A DNA stretch of 64,000 bases, taken from assembly GCA_022482625.1 (NCBI GenBank), contig JAKVOU010000001.1, positions 2,590,784-2,654,783 on the forward strand, given 5' to 3'. Origin of the DNA: Spirochaetia bacterium (GTDB lineage: Bacteria > Spirochaetota > Spirochaetia > Sphaerochaetales > Sphaerochaetaceae). This document shows, one piece after another, positions 61,746-64,000 of the stretch. The notes beneath the pieces are model-generated. The model saw only the letters and a program-made list of their open reading frames with translations, was not told the origin of the DNA and searched no databases. Position 1 is the stretch's first letter. Each line of letters opens with the position of its first letter. Both the position numbers and the translations under genes were made by a program.

Positions 61746-63279
61746 AACCTGACCTGATCTGTTCCAGCTGAAGCTTGCAGCCTTCAAGCTTTTTGTCTTC
61801 TGCTTCGATGGCAGAAGTAAGGTAAGCATAGGATTCTTTGCTGGTAAAGAAGTTCGGTTCCAGTTTGAGTTTGCGACATTGCTGCTGGGCTTCATTCAAT
61901 GCAGCCTGCAGCGGTCGGTAGAAGCTGGTATCAAGTCTTTCTGTCAATTGCTGTAACTCTGCTTTGTCTGCAAAGAGACTTCGCTTCTTTGCATCCTGAT
62001 GTAGTTTTTCCTTGGTTGCAACGGTAAACATAGCTGTTGTCCCGTCAGAAAAAACAGCTTTGACGTTTCCACCTATATCATCATACCTAAGCTGTTTTAC
62101 GTCCATGTAGGTCCTGATACCGTAGGTCACTGAGCTGAGCTTTCGTTTCTTGTGGTCATATGTGCCTGTAGATGAAAGGAAGCTGGCTTTCTTAAGCAGA
62201 CGATGATCTGTCGTATTGCCGATGATCCTGTAGCAGTCTTCATTTCCTATGCGGACCAGGATTGGATCTTTTCTTGTATCCCCCATGCAAGTTTTCTTTA
62301 CCTTTGTCTGATAAGTTTCAAGTTCTTCTGCAAACTGTCTGGTGCCGAGCAAGGTTTCTTTGATGCAGGAGGCTACCAAGCTGAAGGACTGTTCCAGTTG
62401 TTTTCTGGTTGACCAGATGCAGTACTGGATCAGGAAACAATCCAAGAGGTCAACTTCTTTCCTTCCGTTGAGGAAGGCACTGGTACGTAGCAGATGGATG
62501 ATCTTCTTCCATCTGCGGTCAGAGACATAGTAATCTGCAGCTTCGCTGTCTTTTTCGCTTTGGATGATCAACTGTTTCCTGATAGCTGTAATAGTATTGC
62601 GTACCGGTTGCGGCAAGATGATGCTGTCAGCTTCTTTGTGCCAGGCTTCAAGTTCTTCGACACTGAGTCTTGCTTGTGTGATGATGCAGGTATCAGGGAT
62701 CATCTGGTCACCTGTCTGGGTAACCAGTGCAAAGAACCCTGTCTCGTCTTCTATCGGCTTGACTTGGAGTCTGACGAGGAACCTGTCCCAGAGTGCTTCC
62801 AGTCCTTTTCCTTCTGCAGGAAGTTCGTTGGAGGCAGCAACAATGAAGAGAAGTGGAACCTGCTCAACTTGATTGCCGTTGTTGTACTTTTTTTCGTTGA
62901 TGATGGAGAGCAGTGTATTCTGGATGGCAGGCCCTGCCTTCCAGATTTCATCAAGGAAGGCTACGGTAGCTGTGGGTAGATAGCCGTCGGTAAGTCTCTT
63001 GTACTCATCTCTTTCGAGGCCTTTGAGTGAAATAGGGCCGAAGAGATCCTCTGGGGTACTGAATTGGTTCATCAGATATTCGAAGTAAGCCGTATGGTCT
63101 GTAAAGATGGTACTGAGTCTTCTGCTGATCATGCTTTTTGCTGTTCCAGGGGGGCCGTAGAAGAATAGACTTTCTCCTGCTATGGCACAAAGCAAGGAAA
63201 GTGTCACAGCTTCTTTTCTTTCTACCAAGCCTTCGTCCAAATATGAAATGAGTGTATGTATCCGCTGGTGCAATTCCAT
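61735..63279 (-). CDS. ravA: MoxR-family AAA+ ATPase RavA
   Basis: The 514-residue ATPase has Walker A FFYGPPGTAKSMISRRL near residue 39, Walker B TVAFLDEIWKAGPAIQNTLL near residue 107, sensor 1 FIVAASNELP near 147 and the arginine-finger region ALWDRFLVRL. The C-terminal part has a beta-rich segment (near 350-430) and a helical tail, as in RavA with its LARA insert. Length is close to E. coli RavA (498). AAGGGA precedes the ATG. It forms a hexameric chaperone-like complex with ViaA. Confidence 0.88.
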   Translation of the reverse strand: MELHQRIHTLISYLDEGLVERKEAVTLSLLCAIAGESLFFYGPPGTAKSMISRRLSTIFTDHTAYFEYLMNQFSTPEDLFGPISLKGLERDEYKRLTDGYLPTATVAFLDEIWKAGPAIQNTLLSIINEKKYNNGNQVEQVPLLFIVAASNELPAEGKGLEALWDRFLVRLQVKPIEDETGFFALVTQTGDQMIPDTCIITQARLSVEELEAWHKEADSIILPQPVRNTITAIRKQLIIQSEKDSEAADYYVSDRRWKKIIHLLRTSAFLNGRKEVDLLDCFLIQYCIWSTRKQLEQSFSLVASCIKETLLGTRQFAEELETYQTKVKKTCMGDTRKDPILVRIGNEDCYRIIGNTTDHRLLKKASFLSSTGTYDHKKRKLSSVTYGIRTYMDVKQLRYDDIGGNVKAVFSDGTTAMFTVATKEKLHQDAKKRSLFADKAELQQLTERLDTSFYRPLQAALNEAQQQCRKLKLEPNFFTSKESYAYLTSAIEAEDKKLEGCKLQLEQIRSGYAS

Positions 63280-63579
63280 AGTAAATCCCTTTTATGGGCA
63301 TGGTATCACATCAAGGGAAAAGGAGAAACCTCATGACTGTCTGCAAAGCAAACCGGTACACCATGAAAATGTGTATATAGTTTGTATATATTGTGTATTT
63401 TTCTTTGACTTGTCAGAAATTACATAATATAATAAAGTAGTACTTACTTGTATTGGGTAACACATAAAATACATATAAGTTGCTGTACTTTCGTAAAGTA
63501 ACGTGATACGTTCTGAGTACAGATATATTTTTTTTCTTACACATTTTCCTGGGGGAAAACAGGAGAAGGTAACAGGCAC
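63280..63579. other. 300-bp divergent intergenic region
   Basis: It holds the ravA promoter region, the MarR-side promoter at 63405-63433 and a long leader with a small hairpin TTTTCC-TGGG-GGAAAA near 63544-63559. No other gene seen. Confidence 0.45.
63405..63433 (+). promoter_or_regulatory. sigma70-type promoter for the leader ORF / marR
   Basis: TTGACT (63405-63410), a 17-nt spacer and a perfect TATAAT (63428-63433). A transcript starting here has a leader of about 140 nt before the small ORF and 225 nt before the MarR gene. Confidence 0.6.
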
Positions 63580-63669
63580 ATGGGCAGGTTCATTCCATAT
63601 GGAGGCTTATGGACATGTCAGCTATATGTGCTTGATTATGTGGTTAGTAAGATCGGAGGCGCAGTATGA
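63580..63669 (+). CDS. 29-codon leader ORF coupled to marR
   Basis: The ATG at 63580 follows AGGAGAAGG (63561-63569) and reads MGRFIPYGGLWTCQLY with a hydrophobic end. Its stop overlaps the MarR start as ATGA, and the marR GGAGG (63655-63659) lies inside it. This could be a coupled leader peptide or a real small protein. It is too short for a domain. Confidence 0.45.
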   Translation: MGRFIPYGGLWTCQLYVLDYVVSKIGGAV

Positions 63670-64000
63670 ACGAAGATGATGCATTGGCTATCGGACTACA
63701 GATGAAAAAGATTGTCGTGGAACACGACAAGTATATTGACAGTGGCTTAGCTAGATTCAACTTATCGCATTCTCAGATCCGGGTTCTCGGGTTTGTGTTG
63801 CGTTGTGATGAGGAAGGAAAGACTGTCAATCAGAGGACAATTGAGAATGCACTCAATCTCTCAAACCCGACGGTATCCGGTATCCTGACCCGTCTGGAAG
63901 ACAAGCACTACATCAACAGGACAGAGTGCACTTCCGATGCCAGGGTCAAGCTTATCACACCGACAGGGACCAGTAAGATGCTGAAGAACAGTCTGTTGGA
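63666..64000 (+). CDS. MarR-family transcriptional regulator (3' end outside window)
   Basis: About 111 residues are visible from ATG 63666 (GGAGG at 63655-63659). The winged helix-turn-helix is seen in LSHSQIRVLGFVL, VNQRTIENALNLSNPTVSGIL and the wing RLEDKHYINRTECTSDARVKLITPT, typical of MarR. The frame is still open at the window end. MarR proteins often control efflux pumps encoded next to them, so the following genes are the likely targets. Confidence 0.85.
   Translation, partial: MNEDDALAIGLQMKKIVVEHDKYIDSGLARFNLSHSQIRVLGFVLRCDEEGKTVNQRTIENALNLSNPTVSGILTRLEDKHYINRTECTSDARVKLITPTGTSKMLKNSLL

Noticed and set aside
1-64000. CRISPR arrays, tRNA/rRNA genes, riboswitches
   Set aside because: No regular repeat-spacer pattern, cloverleaf or known riboswitch core was recognised by eye on either strand; a covariance-model scan would be needed to exclude small RNAs.

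Overview
The window reads as an accessory-rich chromosomal stretch of an anaerobic, probably gut-associated bacterium. My best guess is a spirochaete of the Sphaerochaeta/Treponema type. This is an inference from the substrate-binding-protein signal peptides (short leaders ending near FANG/FGNG), carbohydrate ABC systems without their own ATPase, and a RavA-ViaA pair. No rRNA, tRNA or CRISPR was seen, so the placement is not firm.

Layout. 1-2404: fructoselysine-type genes (PfkB kinase, HAD phosphatase, SIS deglycase). 2578-5414: a complete IS1634-like element wedged between two unrelated truncated genes, a response-regulator tail and an APC permease lacking its N-terminus. 5669-14721 (minus): one tightly coupled operon encoding IclR, a taurine/thiamine-precursor-type ABC importer, a uridine-phosphorylase-like enzyme, an M20 carbamoyl-amino-acid hydrolase, PyrC, PyrK and PyrD. 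The set fits a degradative orotate pathway better than biosynthesis. 15252-23356: LacI regulator divergent from a carbohydrate ABC importer, two nucleoside hydrolases, a DapA-family lyase and a BASS transporter. 23801-24564: a small-protein/ADP-ribosyltransferase-like pair, probably toxin-antitoxin. 24800-36879: D-peptide and cysteine catabolism (S12 D-aminopeptidase-like, XRE-cupin, CyuA-like, MalY, DppA) divergent from opp genes, with single-base frameshifts in oppB and oppC.

37132-38917: AAA ATPase plus a TOPRIM-like partner with a shortened end. 39026-39624: internally deleted copy of the IS. 39879-49059 (minus): RpiR regulator, degraded TRAP remnant, DUF1537 kinase, LtnD/GarR dehydrogenase, a second carbohydrate ABC importer, a third nucleoside hydrolase and a class II aldolase. 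49743-51741: AbiL-like ATPase/RloB defence pair. 52105-59993: an island bracketed by two directly oriented group II intron remnants. It holds four paralogous CpsB/YwqE-type PHP phosphatases, dead IS fragments and a small outer-membrane-barrel-like gene. 60024-63279: viaA-ravA. 63580-end: a short leader ORF coupled to a MarR regulator.

Themes. (1) In all three SBP-permease operons of the carbohydrate/peptide type a hairpin sits immediately after the binding-protein gene. (2) The PHP array lacks Shine-Dalgarno sequences; three of the four copies carry TATAAT 6-7 nt before the ATG, which predicts leaderless mRNAs, and metal-ligand positions differ among the copies. (3) Dead mobile elements have been shortened at short direct repeats, and genes next to them are truncated, so this is a decaying, rearranging region.
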